Part shown: positions 37,379 to 50,804 of the stretch, in pieces
How the letters are laid out: the number at the start of each line of letters is the position of its first letter
Position numbering within the stretch: the stretch's first letter is position 1
From: Annona cherimola
Taxonomy: Eukaryota > Streptophyta > Magnoliopsida > Magnoliales > Annonaceae
DNA length: 64,000 bases
Direction: 5' to 3'
Assembly: GCA_030490835.1 (NCBI GenBank)
Contig: CM059977.1
Location: forward strand, 24,595,335 to 24,659,334
Program-made: the position numbers and the translations under genes
Notes under the pieces: model-generated
Databases searched by the model: none
Told to the model about the DNA's origin: nothing
The model's input: the letters and a program-made list of their open reading frames with translations, nothing else

Positions 37379-38497
37379 TGTAGCACCCCTTTCGCGGGCA
37401 GTTGGCGCTACGATAGATATTATTGGAATAAATAAAGATTAAAACATTAAAATAAAAATAATAGCAAAATATCAAAGAAGGGAGTTGCCACTAATCTTTT
37501 TTAGAAGATTAGAAACCAAATATTGCATTGATGGATAAAGTACCGGTTTATATAAACAGAGACCTGGATTACAGGCAAATCATATGCTATGACACAATAA
37601 AAAAATAAATGAGGCATTTTTGAGAGGGCCGGAATATGTATAGCTAGATTGGGGCTTTGGGTATTTTCTGGATTGCTCGGATGATGAAAACAAGATTTTA
37701 ATTAGAAGAAGAAGATAGAGATGGAAGAGGAAAGAGGCTGGGCAAGGCAGCCACTTCTCTTCCCCTGGCTCCGGTGGGTGCTTATTGTTGTCCCAACGAA
37801 TGGAGGAGCCTGGGTTTTTATAAGTGTCTTTGGCCAAAGGGGCTGCTGACACATGTTCTGATTGCTCGATAGTGTGAGGTTGTGGCATGTGCTGGATCTT
37901 TGGTTGTCTCCATTGGTTTTTCCTTTTATCCATTAGTTCTTGCATGTTGGGTATTGTTGGGTTCTCTCATTTACTTCATCTACAAGCAATGTTGCTTAGT
38001 GCCCAAGCAATGAGCAGGACAATGAGGATCACCACTGGTTGAGGCTTGATGATGTGGATGCACAGTTGTGTGATGGTTGATCCGTGTCGAGATGGACGTG
38101 AAGAGCATTGCCCACTGGATGAAGTTTATTGCCGAATCTGGTGGGGCTAATGGAGATGATGGGCAGTGTAGCGCATACTGTTAGCCCGATGATCGGCTCC
38201 GATCATCCGTCGGATGGTTGTGGGAGGAGATCGCAAAAGGCAGTCATAGGAGAAGCTCCAATCTACAGAAGCTTGTGTGCGCGCAGGTCGTGCCCAACGA
38301 TCTGGACCGTTAATCCTTACATGCTAACTATTCAATAATTTTGTAGTGGTCCACAAGTGTAATTCTAGCCTAATGATGCACCTTTAATTGCAAATTAATC
38401 AAAACTATGCATATAATTTCAAATGGTGTCATTTCATAAAATGGGCATAAAATTAATTAATATGGCCCAAAAATAGCTCAAAAATGGGATGTCTACA
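37379..38497 (-). mobile_element. Solo LTR of a Ty3/Gypsy (Tat/Ogre-like) retrotransposon
   Basis: The 1119-bp unit starts TGTAG and ends CTACA (plus strand) and is flanked on both sides by GTGGC, a perfect 5-bp target duplication (37374-37378 and 38498-38502). On the minus strand it begins TGTAGACATCCCATTTTTG, has TATAAAAA at 37815-37822 and, near its end, AGTGGCAACTCC, features I associate with Tat/Ogre-type LTRs. No second LTR or gag-pol lies nearby, so it is a solo LTR left by recombination. The open frames inside it are incidental. Confidence 0.85.
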
Positions 38498-39842
38498 GTG
38501 GCTTATGATGCTTAGGGTGGAATTTCAGTGAATTTGCATATACTACTAATTCCCTCAAAAATCAAATCTTGATATTCTAAATTAAGGTTAATCAATGTGA
38601 TCAAGTGGTCGGCTATAGGTAATATCGACACATGGGCAGTAACTCTAATTTTTTTTAGTGGGAAAGAGATATGCTACTGGTGTGACCTAATTGATAAGAT
38701 GTTGAATTTTTTTTTCCTGATGGATGATAGGATTTTAAAGGTCGAAAAAGACACAGGTCTGTTCATTTCCACCTCACAAGACTCCAAATAACCAAACGTT
38801 AGAGGTCATATTACTAAAGCGCCAAACAGGCTATCCAATTTATCTAAGGCTATATGTATACCGAAATACCTTACTTGGTCGGTGAAATCCGAGCTACCCA
38901 TGATATGCGTAGCTGCGTTCACCGAGGTTGCTAATAGAAAGGTAATGGGGATGGATACTGGTGTTAATGTTCATTGGCAACCCTTCAACCCACTTTGCCA
39001 ATCCATTTATAAATGAATTTGGGTTTAAATTTTTAAATAAATGATTTATGATCTGTCATCCCGCACAATCATTTAATTAAATAAATGAATTATAGTTGAG
39101 ATTTTATAACCCGTTAGCCTTTTTGGGAACTTGTTTAACCCATTAAAATCTAATACACACATATATATAAATGTAACTCCTTAGTTATTTCTTTTAGCCA
39201 AATTTCCCTCATATCGCCTAATTTTCATTTTCTCGTTGCTGCCTTATTTTTATTTTTTCCTATACTGAAACTCTTTTTGCAAAATCATCGTCTATTGATG
39301 TTTAGACTTTTCCGTTTATTAAATGAGTTGTAAACAGATTAATGTTGAGACTTTTTAAATGAGTTAATAAAAAGATCAAGTTGTCATATTTTAAATGGAT
39401 TAGGACTAGGTTTCAACTCGTCCAACCGATCTATTACTTCCCTTCGTTGAATTTTACGTTTTCAAATAATATTTTTCTTGTTTATCTTATTTTTCCTGCA
39501 ACTTTTTCATTCCTGTCAAATAACAATATTACTTTTTTCATTTCACATCGTGGTCTTATCCTCTTCCAATCTAATCTAATTCTTAAATAAGTTCCATCAT
39601 GATTGCCGTAAAAATGTCTGGATTGATTCCTCATGCACAGCATTACATAATTAGCTAAAGATTCAAAATGCATTTCATTGGAATTTAGGTGGTTCAGCAA
39701 AGGAAAAAGTAATAAATTGAGATATTTTTGATGAATTATTAATTGAAAATGACGTCAAGTATGATCAATACATTATAGATTACGTCCGAGTTTAGTGGGT
39801 CGCGAAAAAGAAAAAATAATAAATTGAAATGACTTTTCTCTT

Positions 39843-40140
39843 GTGGCATGTTTGACAAACTTTAAAGCTTTTTCAACTAAAATTTTGTAATTTAAATTTT
39901 TTTTTACTTTCTAGAATTGACCTATTTTTTAATCATTTTTTTGCATATTTTTTATACAACCGCCATATTTTTTAATTATTTTTACACAACTAATTGTACA
40001 ACCAACCTATCTATTTTAACTTTATTCTCTATACTTCTCATCATTATCCTTATCATATCACATTACATCATTTTTTATCAATTCAAAAATTTTATATAAA
40101 AAAAATTTCATCAAAAATTTTATCACTCCCAAATATACCC
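39843..40140 (+). mobile_element. Diverged MITE of the GGGTGTGTTTG family
   Basis: GGCATGTTTGACAAACTTT at the left and CACTCCCAAATATACCC at the right enclose family interior blocks (ACCAACCTATCTATTTTAAC, CTTATCATATCACATTACAT). No matching flanking duplication is visible. Confidence 0.6.
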
Positions 40141-40239
40141 GTATTAAGTTAAGTGGAACCCATAACTAGGGATGCAGAAATCTTTTTGATATTTCGGCTC
40201 CATCTTGTGCTTGGGACAACATTAAACTTCAATGTTTTT

Positions 40240-40550
40240 GGTCATGGGAATTTTTCTTGTTTTGAATGTATTTGAGAAGTTATAAAAGTTTTGAATGAGA
40301 AATTCTTATTGTAAAAGTTTTTGAAATGAAAGAAAATAATATAATATGACAAGGGTAATGATAAGAAGTAAAAATAATAAACTTAACATAGAGAGGTTAA
40401 TTTTACGGGGAGTTGTATAGAAATGATTAAAAAGTAAATACTTCTCACAAATTGTAAAGAAATAATTAAAAAAAGTATAATGGTAAAGAGCGAGAAGTTT
40501 TATATTAAAAGTTCTTGTTTAAAAACTTTTAGGTGTAAAAAAAACACCCT
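40240..40550 (-). mobile_element. Diverged minus-orientation MITE relic
   Basis: Carries minus-orientation family words: GTAATGATAAGAAGTAAA, GTTGTATAGAAATGATTA, GAGCGAGAAGTTTTATATT, and ends near AAACACCCT. Ends are poorly defined. Confidence 0.5.
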
Positions 40551-40770
40551 TTAAAAAGATTTTATGCACCAAAAAATGCTCACGCATAAAATAGCCTATT
40601 TTGTATTTTAGAAATCCAAAAATATTTAAAAAATTAAAAAAACGAAATTGTAAATATCAACTGTTTGTGCTTGGATCCGGTGAAAAAATAAAACAAAGGT
40701 TTTTTACATTGGCATCTGCAAATTTTGAATAAAATTGGAAGAACACCAAAATTTGGGATGAAATATGTTG

Positions 40771-41117
40771 CACTTGGGGGCACTTAGGTGCATTTAATTA
40801 TTTTTTATTTTTTTGAATTTTTTTTATAAGAGTATTAATCTAAGTGTATTTAAAATGTGTATCAATTTTTACTATTTTTTAGAGATTTTTAGATTTTTTT
40901 GGATTTTTAAAAATAAGTGGCATTTTAGTAATTTAAAAATTATTAAAATACCACTGAATTTTAAAAATCTAAAAATATTTAAAATATCTAATAATGGTAA
41001 AAATTGGAGCATATGTTAAATACACTTCGATTAGCAATTGAGTAAGAAAATTTTAAAAAATTTAAAAAATGGGTGTTTGTACCTTTGTGCACTAAAGCTA
41101 AGTGAACCTAAGTGCAT
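40771..41117. mobile_element. Long-palindrome element, second copy
   Basis: Begins GCACTTGGGGGCACTTAGG and ends AAGCTAAGTGAACCTAAGTG; the arms pair around GTAATTTAAAAATTATTAAA. Same interior words as the 34.3-kb copy (TATCAATTTTTACTATTTTT). Confidence 0.65.
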
Positions 41118-42507
41118 ACAATAATGTTTTTCAAAATTTTTATTAAAACGACAGAAATGCACTTACGAAAAATAAAATAATTATTTGCAAATATTATAAA
41201 AATCACTCCAAAAATTTATTTATTCTGTCAGCATCTCATATGCTTCCATCCAAGTAACCAAGTTAACAAATGTAAAACGTGAGTTGTTATTTTTTGGGAA
41301 TTGAAAAAATTTTGGAAAAATGAGAAATTATATTCTATCCTAATTGGATTCTATCTCATTCTAAATGTGAACAAGTGGAAGCCTAATAATTTAGTTGAGG
41401 ACAAAGTTGTTCAATTTAATTTAACAAGTATTATATTAACTAATATTGCGGGTGATCTTTGAAACATCAGTGACCTAAAGCTCATCATCATCTGCGATTA
41501 GCGACTAATCAATGGAACTGATTTCCTCCTACTTATGGTTAATTCAGGATGACTGGTGACAGATCTGTTAGCCTTAATGTCGGCAGCAACCAATGGTAAG
41601 ACAACGGCAAAACACAAGGTTAGAAAATAATGTTCAAGATCCTTGTTGCATTTTGTTTGAACCTCAAATGAAAGGAGAAGTTGGAGCTAGCTGGGCAGGA
41701 TTGCATTTCAAGAATCGATCTTATCGTCCTAACGCATCCAGGTGACAGTGATACAATTGTGAGTCAGCAGGAGCAGAGCTGTTTGGTAAGGGGTCATGTC
41801 GTCGCAAATAAGTTTACATTCTTTTTCTTTTTTTTCTTTTTTTTTTTTTGATTGAGAAAATAAGTTTACTTTTAGCTAGCAACGAAGGTTGCAACAATGT
41901 GTATGTGAAGGGATTTATCTCTCTTTTTTTAGGGGGCTAAGGTATTTATCAAGTTTGTTGAAAAGGAGTATCGGTTCTGCGGATTTATTGCAGCGATTTA
42001 TTGACAACTTAAAATTCTATTGTTATTATTTTTTTTTTCACTTTTTATGCATATACAGGCTATTCTTAGGTGAATTATATGGCATGTATGCATATTCTAT
42101 CCTATTTTCTATTTTCAGAAATCAAAATAAAATACCCAATAAATTTAAATTTTTGCTAAATTTCACTAATGGAACAACTAAGTGGGGTCTCACTATGTAT
42201 AAAAGATCAAAAAATTAAAAAAATTACGTAGAACCGTGAGACTTGAAAATTTTAAAAAAAATAGCCGACTCAACTGTTAGCAATGCTTTTTTCAAATTTT
42301 TTAAAACAAGTTTTAACGATGTAATATAGCAACAAACTTGCAACAATAATTCATTGATTATTATTCCTAACAAAGTACTATTCTTGCACTGTTCCAAACT
42401 TTTCAGTCATCCACAGTGTAATGTGACCTTTTTTGTCGTGAATATATTTGAGTGCACGAAAAACCACAAATTAAGATATTTATAATCAAGTGGGGGTTTT
42501 ATTAAAT

Positions 42508-42875
42508 GCACTCGAGTGCCCTTAGCTTCAGTGCACGTATTTAACTTATTTTTTAAAACTTTTTTCATAAAGTTATTAATCTAAGTGTATTTAAAGTTTC
42601 TTTCAACTTTTACCAAATTTGGAGATTTTAGATTTTTTTGGATTTACTAAATTTGGAGATTTTTAGATTTTTTTCGGATTTTTTAAAAATCAGTTACATC
42701 TTAGTAATTTTACTAAAATGCAATTGATTTTTAAAAATCCAAAAACATCTAAAAAATTCTAAAATTAGTAAAAGTTGATGTACATATTAAATACACTTAC
42801 ATTAATAGTTGTATAAAAAATTTTAAAAAATAAAAAATAAATTAAATACACTAGGGTGCATCTAATCGAGATCTG
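42508..42875. mobile_element. Long-palindrome element, third copy
   Basis: Begins GCACTCGAGTGCCCTTAGC and ends ACACTAGGGTGCATCTAATC, with paired arms around TAGTAATTTTACTAAAATG. It contains a short internal direct duplication (AAATTTGGAGATTTT twice near 42609 and 42646). Confidence 0.65.
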
Positions 42876-44767
42876 ATCAGGTGAACCCCATTATTCCTTT
42901 AGTCAAGACCCGGACTAAATGGTCACGAGGTCTTGAGTTAGAGTTCCTTCATGGATGAGGGATCCAATTGCTGAGAGCTTAGTCTCCTATGTATATATAG
43001 GCCGGAGCTTTCAGTTTTTCCTTAAAAATTACGAGAGCTTATTATCTTTTTTGAGATTGATGGTAATATCAGATGAAATGTAACTTGTAGATTCAATAAA
43101 AAAAATACTATGAGATTGTACATTCTTGCTTCACCAACAAATTTCTGAAACTTCAGTGGGTAGCATTAATTCCAAAATGTTCATAGATTGATCTAGAATG
43201 CAGACTGAGTCTGTATCCACATATCATCTGCAAGTGGGGCCATAGGACGTTAAATAGATTTTGGCTATGTTAGGTGTGCTTTTATTAAATGTGTTATGTA
43301 ATTGATATTTCCAATTGGATAGAACATTTGGACTCGAAGTCTTTAATTTGAATGGACTTGGATTCTAATGGATTAGCTTCTAGATATTGTAGATTTTTTA
43401 GCTGAGCTGTTGTTCTTAGTAGTTAATAAACAAATACACAAGTCCAGTTCCTAGCTGAACTGGACATGTGTTAGCTTTTGGTTGGGTTGAGCTTGGGACT
43501 TCTGTATTTGGATACATCCCTGTAAAAGCTAGGAGGTTTAAGGGTCCTCTCTTCCTATGAGATATTTGCTTAACTAAATTTTTAGTTTTTAAAACTGGTT
43601 ATCTTTATTTATTTTCCTTTTATATTTTCATCTTGGAAGATCCTGATTTAAGATTTTCATAGCCAGCTTTTGGCCGAAATATAAGACATTGATTCGATTT
43701 ATTATTCTTCAATGGGCAAGTCTTCTGAAATGTTAGAACAATTATATATAATTTACGGAAAATGATTAGAAACAATCGTTGAAAAACAGGAGTTGTACAA
43801 CTGGTTGCTTTTTTATTTTCAAAAAGTTTTTATTGTAACCTAAACCCTTTATAATATAAATACATATAAATATATCTATGATACCAAAAATCACTTTTAT
43901 TGGAAACTTTTTTTTTGATAAGTTTATTTAAGAAATTTGGGAGTGAATATGAGATTGTTAAAATTTTCAAAATTTAGAAATAAAATATATAGTATATTTG
44001 GATAACTTACAAGTATAATCAAATTTTAGAAATAAATATATAGCACATAAAAGTTTTCAAAATGAGTAAAATTTTCCATTTTATATATAGGAATGAATAT
44101 AAGGGCTTCACTCAGCTGCAACTAATTTTATTTTTGCTCCAGCCCCTTCACCAACTGAGATGGCTTCCTTCAACTAGTAGTTATTTTAATTAATTCAATT
44201 TTTAAGTCCCACCTCTTCACCTACCAATAATTGTAATATGGCAGCTAGGTCAACCTCTCTACATGCTAACTGCTAAGGGCTTGCTTGGCAATGCATTGTT
44301 CAATGCTCATATTAACCCATGCTTTTTTTAGTGTAAGCTTAAATTGCGTGTGGCTAGGATCATTTGTGGCTTATCCGTTCATGTCTACAAGTCCTTATTT
44401 TTGGGCGCTCAAACGAGTTCTTGCAAGGAAGCCAAAATTTCTAGCTTTTTTCACAACACCAAAAAAATAACGCAGAAAGTTATTTCAGAAAAAAAAAAAG
44501 ACTGAATACCCCTGACTAAGAAAAACTAAGGTTGTTCTTGATCTTTTTCTTTTCTTTTCTTTTTTATTTGGGTCGTATTAGTTGCTGAGCCATGCACGTT
44601 AAATCTATATAAAAGGACCAGTGTCCAGTGGCTGATGAAACCTTCAGCTGTCACGCATTATCTTTCAATTGAAAGAGTTCTTTCAGCTGACAACGTTCCA
44701 GAGGACCCATGTAAAATTTTGGTCCAATAGCCAGTCAAGATTAATACATTTTCAGTCGAAGTAAAAA

Positions 44768-44775
<8 letters not shown>

Positions 44776-44812
<37 letters not shown>
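44776..44812. repeat. (TA)n microsatellite
   Basis: About 18 uninterrupted TA units, roughly 700 bp past the 3' end of SKS copy A. Confidence 0.85.
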
Positions 44813-45512
44813 ATATGTCCATTGTTTATCTGCTGTAGGTTTGAAAATAGGTTGGATTACGTTAATGGCTTGAGAGCAACCCATGAATTTTTATTACTGC
44901 CTCCCGGAAGCGATAAATAGCTGCCGACTAAACATTGCATTTCAATTTTCAGTAGGTCAAGCACAGTTTTAGAACAGAAGTTTCCAGTGGCTGCAAGTAA
45001 GACGCATGGATGAGGGTCCATATGCCAGAATATACGGATGGTCCAGAAGTCCACCTGGGGTGGTTCATGGATTGTGACTGCACCAAACCCCAGTAAAGAG
45101 ACAATAATTCATCAGAAATTCCGCCTTTGATTGTGGAACGTCGCTTCTTTTTCCATCCCATTGGTTTTTGCATGTTATCATCTTTTGATTATGCAGATGA
45201 TGTGATACACGTTCAGGCCCCCTTGCATGATCGAGAGGTTGAGGTATCCACAAGCTGGAAACAACGGATTTACTTACAATGGGCTGCTCGTCACTCTCCC
45301 AGATATTAAAAAATACAAAAAGGGCTGGCAAAGTACTAAAGATCCAAATATGCGGTTGGAAAGGCTGGTGTTTCTTAATGCTAAAGAAATGATGGGAAAT
45401 AACACATTCGTTTGATACATTTCTCTTTCATTTCTGTCACACCTTCGTGACATCAAAATAGTCTAATTTCGCATGAATAAAGAGTGATTTCACATAAGTA
45501 TCAAAAACCTTC

Positions 45513-48500
45513 TTATGCATGATGCCCCTTGGCTTGGCCACAAAGCAGGGCATTGGGAGGTATGTCATATTCATTTGCAAGGTTTTGTTGTGGGTTCCAG
45601 ACTCTCATGTAGAATTGCTGCCCTAGGTACTGCTGTGCCCAATTTGCAGATCGGATGTTCCACATCCCTTGGTTGTCCAGTGACAGTAGAATTGCAGTCC
45701 AAGACCTTGGATATACCTACAAAGTGATACAAAACAGATAAAAATGAATCTATTTAGTATCTTGTCACATAGATGCTAGATGTAATACAATCATTAAACC
45801 TCCAAGCGATTTTTTTTTTTTTTTTTAGAAAAAAGAATTTCATATAAGCATGACTTTGGGTGTGTAGTTAAGTTGACTAGCAAATGTCCATTTACTATCT
45901 GTGTTTCCTACCATTTGTTACAAGAATCTAATCCTTGGAATTTACTTACACACTTTCAACTGAAAATGAAAGTGAGATAGTTGCAATTCAGAACATAGAT
46001 GTGCGATATTCTAATCATGCGATGTTGCACCCAAGTAGGCTGATGAATTTCAGAAATTTGATGGAATTTCATCCAGTGGAACCAATCTGCTTTTCATATA
46101 CGTACTCCGAAAATGTAGGAAAAGCTTCAAAAGCTGTACTTCTAGTGAAAAGTGGTACAAAACAGACAGAAAGGAAAACATTGTCCTATATTACCTGGGT
46201 GGTGTGTCTTGTGACAGCATCTTGAAGATTATATTTAGCTCTGCTTCCTGGCGTCCACTGCCCCTCTCCAAACCTGCAGTTGTGAAGGGTAGATGAACCA
46301 AATATTAGAATTTAAATATGAAGGACATAACTGTGGTTATCGTCCCCATCGAGAGGTCCATTGGCACCACTAGACATTGTAGCTGTTACAGCTTAACGAT
46401 GGATGCATGCATGTAGACCATGCGTCTTATGTTAATGGTCACTGACGTGCAATCAGAAACTAAAATTGATTTTAGCAGAAGTACAAAGAAAAATGGGCTT
46501 ACCCAACGACCCAAAAGTCATAACCATCAAGATGCCAAGACTGGATTGCGTTTTCATTGTTCTGGAAGATTATCTCATAAAATTCATGGAGGGAAGCCGG
46601 CAGGATTGAAGCAGAAAGGGATGCTGCGCTATCTTTGGGTACATTTTGAAAGTTGTTGAACCGGAAGATGCCAGGGATATTGAAATAATCTGCGAGTTTA
46701 AGAGGCGTATCGGGTACAACAAACGAGGCGCCATTAACAGCATAACGTTGCTTCCCATTCATCAAAGGTGCTGAGTTTGCCAAAATAATAGTCTTTGACG
46801 GCTTTATCTGACCATAATGGTATGAACCTTGCGGGTTGGGCCTGGCTGCATTTGATGTCAAATTCCGTCTAAATGGACCCAAAAAAAGGGGGGGAAAACA
46901 CGTTAGATGTGTATGTAGTATTGGGGTGAACTAAGCATGCAAGGAACTGATCTTCCTAAGATACATCTCAAGTTTCAAAACTGAAAAGAAAGACACAAGA
47001 AGAACAAAAAATGCTGTCAATAACATTTATATATGCACGTCTGTGTGACTACTACAACCTAACGTGCATACAAAAATGAGCTCGAAGTCCTCAAATGACA
47101 AAGAAAACCTGTACCTGATGGACCGCGCCTGCGCTACGGACCACTGTGCATGGGTAACTGGAAGCCCAGGAATGGCCCCAGCAACTTTAGTCTGGGAATT
47201 AGTGTAGTGTAACACAGCTGCTGCACTGAGAATTTGGCTTGCAAAGCCCGTAGATGCGACGATATAGTAATCCTTTGATGGTTGATCTAATTTCACCAAT
47301 ACAGTCACTGACTGACCAACATGTACATCAATAGAATCATAGATGTTTTGGATTGTATGGGCTCCTTCTACTTCAACCAGTTTCATATTATGTCCCTGAA
47401 TCCTGAAGTTAAATGTTGTAGACAGGCCAACATTTGAGATCCTGAACATGTATGTTTTTCCTGGGAAAAAAACAAGTAGCAATGTAAGAAAATGCATATA
47501 CATAAATCCAAATCTGAATTTTGGGGAAAAATCATTTTTATTATCTATGGAACATTTGAAGAAGACAATGAAGCAGAATAGGATGCTCAATTGTATTGCA
47601 ATAAAGGTGGTTTACCTGGTTCTCCATTGAATGAAGAGTGAGTCTGGCCATTTATAAGAATACCATCAGGACGTGGAAGTGGTTTTCCAGAATCCAGATT
47701 GATTTTCAATGCCTGAAAAATGACCAATAACATGACTTCTGTTTCATAAAAATGTTGTAGATAAGAATATCAATCCAACATGCTTCAACATGCTTTGTAA
47801 TAAAGAGTGCAGTACAAGAGCAGAGATTCATTTTACGCAGTTTGGAAGATCCAATTAAACCCTTCTAGACCAGTAGGCCAACATCATCTTAGGATCAACA
47901 TACATCCCAAAATTCCAAACCAATTATTTATGGGGGAGATCCGATGGTCTGATGTCAAACTTCATTGAAGGACTTTGTAATATGGCTATTTGAAAGACTT
48001 AAGCACACTGCATTTATATCGATATCTTTGTGGACAAGAAGTACCTTGTGGCCAGCCTTGTACCAATCACCAATTAAAAGAGTAAAATCCCCATCAGGTG
48101 TTGGATATGGAACTGGAATTCTTGGTCTTGCATAGACATTGAAAGCTCCAAACCCTCCAGCAGCCCTATGCATTTGGGTTGTTGGGAAGTAAAAGTAGCT
48201 CCCAATTTGATCTTTTGGTTGGAACTTGTAAGTGTAGTTCGAGTTTGGAGGAATTGGGCAGTTAGTCCCCAGCACTCCATCTTGCCATGAGTTCTTTCTT
48301 TGCTTGATGCCATTCCTAATAATTTCATTATACAGTGTCAATCTCAAAATTTTGCAGGCCGATAAAAATGGATAACTGATGCATGTCAAGGGCAAAAGAA
48401 AAGTGATATAAATGCAAGAGGTATGATCGAAAGATAAAAAGATGGGCATAAGGATTAGTAGAAAGGAATTCTGGCCCTTGTATGGACAAACTCGAGAAAA

Positions 48501-49951
48501 GAAGGGAACACTTTACATGGAACACCAAGCACATGAAAATTCAGGAATGCCGACATCGTGCTAAGCAATTTTCAACACAATTTTGTCCCTCAATGCATTT
48601 GACATTTGTTTAAGCATACAGTGCTTCAATGACCGTGTGTCCACACTTCGAATCATTCAATGACTCAATATGAGTTGGGATTAAGAAGCATTGTAGTTTT
48701 GGTGAAACACTACGGTATGGTCCAACAAATCTATTAACAGTTGTTTTTGTGTGCGCTCGTGAGAGAGAGAGAAGTGCTAATACTTCATTTGGCTAGGTCC
48801 TGGAAAAGCAGCTTCAGTTTGTTTCTCCTCATAGGGCTTTTCAGGACTATTTGGTACATGGTATTCTGTGCACAGTGCTTTTCTATCAAACAGAGATTTT
48901 ACGAGCACTTTTAAAACAGTGCTTCCAGGCCCTAAACCATGCGGCCAAACAAAGCGCAATAAGTTTAACAGTTACTAGTAACTGAGACAGATTGAAGTAC
49001 TAACTGTCGTAGCAATTGGCAATGATTTAAAAGGTGGTGACAGGATTAATGATGATGACTGTTAAGATCATAAGGTGGGATATCTGCTAGCTAGCCTAGC
49101 ATTGTTGGGTCACTCCAGAATCTAAACCTGAACACCTTTCATTGGCACGTTATCTCTGGAATCTGGGTTTAAAGTTCTAGATCTTAACCTCCGAAAAATA
49201 TATGCATAAAAAATAAAAAATAGAAAAAGAAAAAAAGAAAAAGAAAGCTTATGAGACAGACTGGAAGGCCTTACTGCCGCCAAATAGGCAACGAAAGCTT
49301 AGATCTCACATTTCACTTAAGCTAGGCATGAGATTTTTTTTTTTTTTTTGATAAGTAACTAGGTATACAAATTTTATGTAATGAGAAAGCCCCCATGTGG
49401 AAGATTTGCAGAGCAGGACTCAAATGAAAAGTTCAAGTGCACCAAACATTGCACTTTTTTAGTGTAAAGAAAGGAATGGAACTCACCATGTCAAGAGGAA
49501 TGGCTCATCCAGCTTATTTATGAGGTTAAGAATAATGTTGTCATTGGTCACACAGTCAATCCGAGGGCCAGGAAACATTCCATTGATTAGAATTACCTTA
49601 AAAACACACCAGTCCCAGTTAATCAGACGTGTGAAAAACTTAGTGAAACAGTACCATAACTATAGCATGAGATCGGCACAAATGACATATTTAAGAAATG
49701 GCTCTCTACATCACGTGTAACATTTTCTTCAGCGTACCAACATGAAACGGAAAAATGCGGTTGAAATGAAGAGCTCATGTCATTTGATCATGAAAGTGAT
49801 GAAAACCAACCTGTTGAGGGATGCCTAGAGGTGAAGCAGTGCCATAGGTGACTGTCCATGTATAATACTTATATGGGTCCTCTGAATTCACCAAAGCAGC
49901 ACCCAAAAAAGCAGAAACGACAAATATCAAATTCAGCAATGCTTGCCTCAT
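45513..49951 (-). CDS. SKS: SKU5-similar (SKS) secreted multicopper-oxidase-like protein, copy A
   Basis: Apoplastic cupredoxin-fold protein of the SKU5/SKS family (often annotated L-ascorbate oxidase homologue); the family is linked to cell-wall growth, with no proven oxidase reaction. Eight coding exons: 49951-49811, 49596-49487, 48315-48045, 47712-47616, 47460-47115, 46868-46503, 46273-46195, 45716-45513, giving 537 residues, the usual SKS length. Residues 1-23 or so form a signal peptide (MRQALLNLIFVVSAFLGAAL), followed by EDPYKYYTWTVTYGTASPLG. Three cupredoxin domains follow: KNSWQDGVLGTNCPIPPNSN and SYFYFPTTQMHRAAGGFGAF (domain 1), FNFRIQGHN and DVHVGQSV (domain 2), SWHLDGYDFWVVG and SWTAILLSLDNQGMWN (domain 3). 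The C-terminal His-Cys-His copper cluster of laccases is absent: the chain ends ALLCGQAKGHHA, with no GPI-anchor tail. A 5'-UTR intron (about 49987-50685) is likely from a GTATG donor and acag acceptor. Exon 6 opens RRNLT where copy B has RWNLT. The frame is fully open, and copy B lies upstream in the same orientation. Confidence 0.95.
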
Positions 49952-50768
49952 TTCTCAGGTAGATTCTGTCTTTGCTGACTTGATATCTGTAGGCAACAAA
50001 TACACGGACATGAAATCAGAATTCAGAGCAACATGCCAGAATTTCAACGAAATTTTTAACGTTTCATACAGCAGATAACACTGATGGACTGCTAACTCAT
50101 GATCATTCAGAATGTGGGCCTCATTCTATTTCAATGGATCGAAACAACTGACCAGAAACTCATCAATTCAACAGTCAGGAACCGAAAAACCAACTGCACA
50201 GTGCAAGTTGGTGCAGACAGGTGCAACGACTATCAACTGCAATGCTGCGGAAACAACGGTCGTGGTCATCGTACCAATGAATACCATTTGCTCAGAAGAC
50301 CGACCTTGGGCCAAAAAACCAACTACTAAGAACAGAGAGCATCAACTTGGATGACAGTTATTGTCTGGATTAGGCAATACTCATAAAAAAAAAAAACCTG
50401 GATCACAGCAATATGTGAGACCCCATTGCGTGGCCATGAGCCAGCGTTCCAGATCATTGCAGATGTGAGAAGTGGAGCCAATGCCATTAGAGAACCACCC
50501 AATACATGAGCAGTCCAGATCAAGAGAATGCTGGGCCCCATATAGATAAGCATAGGACGGCAGAACTGAATGGAAGCCATGCCCATGAAAATCAGCTTTT
50601 CAAAATCACACATACACACAAAACTGCATTATTCTTTCACAAATCACAACCAAATGAAAGGAAAATGGCGGCAAAGCAAACATACCTCAGAAACAGATAT
50701 CTTTTTCTCCCACATCAGTGCAACATGGAGACAGAGCTGCTATTAAAGAGAGTGGGAGAGATGGGACA

Positions 50769-50804
50769 CAGCTCAGCGGCACACTTTAGCGGCGCGCTTG
50801 CGCG
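50769..50804 (-). promoter_or_regulatory. GC-rich module upstream of SKS copy A
   Basis: On the minus strand this reads CGCGCAAGCGCG, then CCGC, then about 15 bases, then GCTGAGCTG. The same ordered blocks occur upstream of SKS copy B. It lies about 85 bp upstream of the likely 5'-UTR donor (50686), so in the proximal promoter or first noncoding exon. CGCG cores resemble CAMTA-type boxes by general knowledge; binding is inferred only. Confidence 0.5.

Larger units (their letters stand above)
20200..45512. other. Gene desert between B55 and SKS copy A
   Basis: No conserved coding exon was found on either strand. Open frames are short, AT-driven and fall within or between repeats. About half of what I could classify is MITE/foldback sequence plus one solo LTR. 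Blocks of higher complexity without recognisable content lie at about 24.35-24.70, 25.38-25.62, 32.4-32.9 and 43.1-43.7 kb. The last part (45.0-45.5 kb) probably includes the SKS copy A 3' UTR. Confidence 0.6.

Noticed and set aside
37224..37945. Open frames at 37.2-37.9 kb on both strands
   Set aside because: They lie across the boundary of, or inside, the solo LTR and have no retroelement protein motifs.
43268..43735. Possible Copia solo LTR starting TGTTAGG
   Set aside because: No CA terminus with a matching flanking duplication was visible.
45065..45456. Overlapping 60-90 residue frames downstream of SKS copy A
   Set aside because: No splice-consistent or family-like sequence; most likely SKS 3' UTR and spacer.
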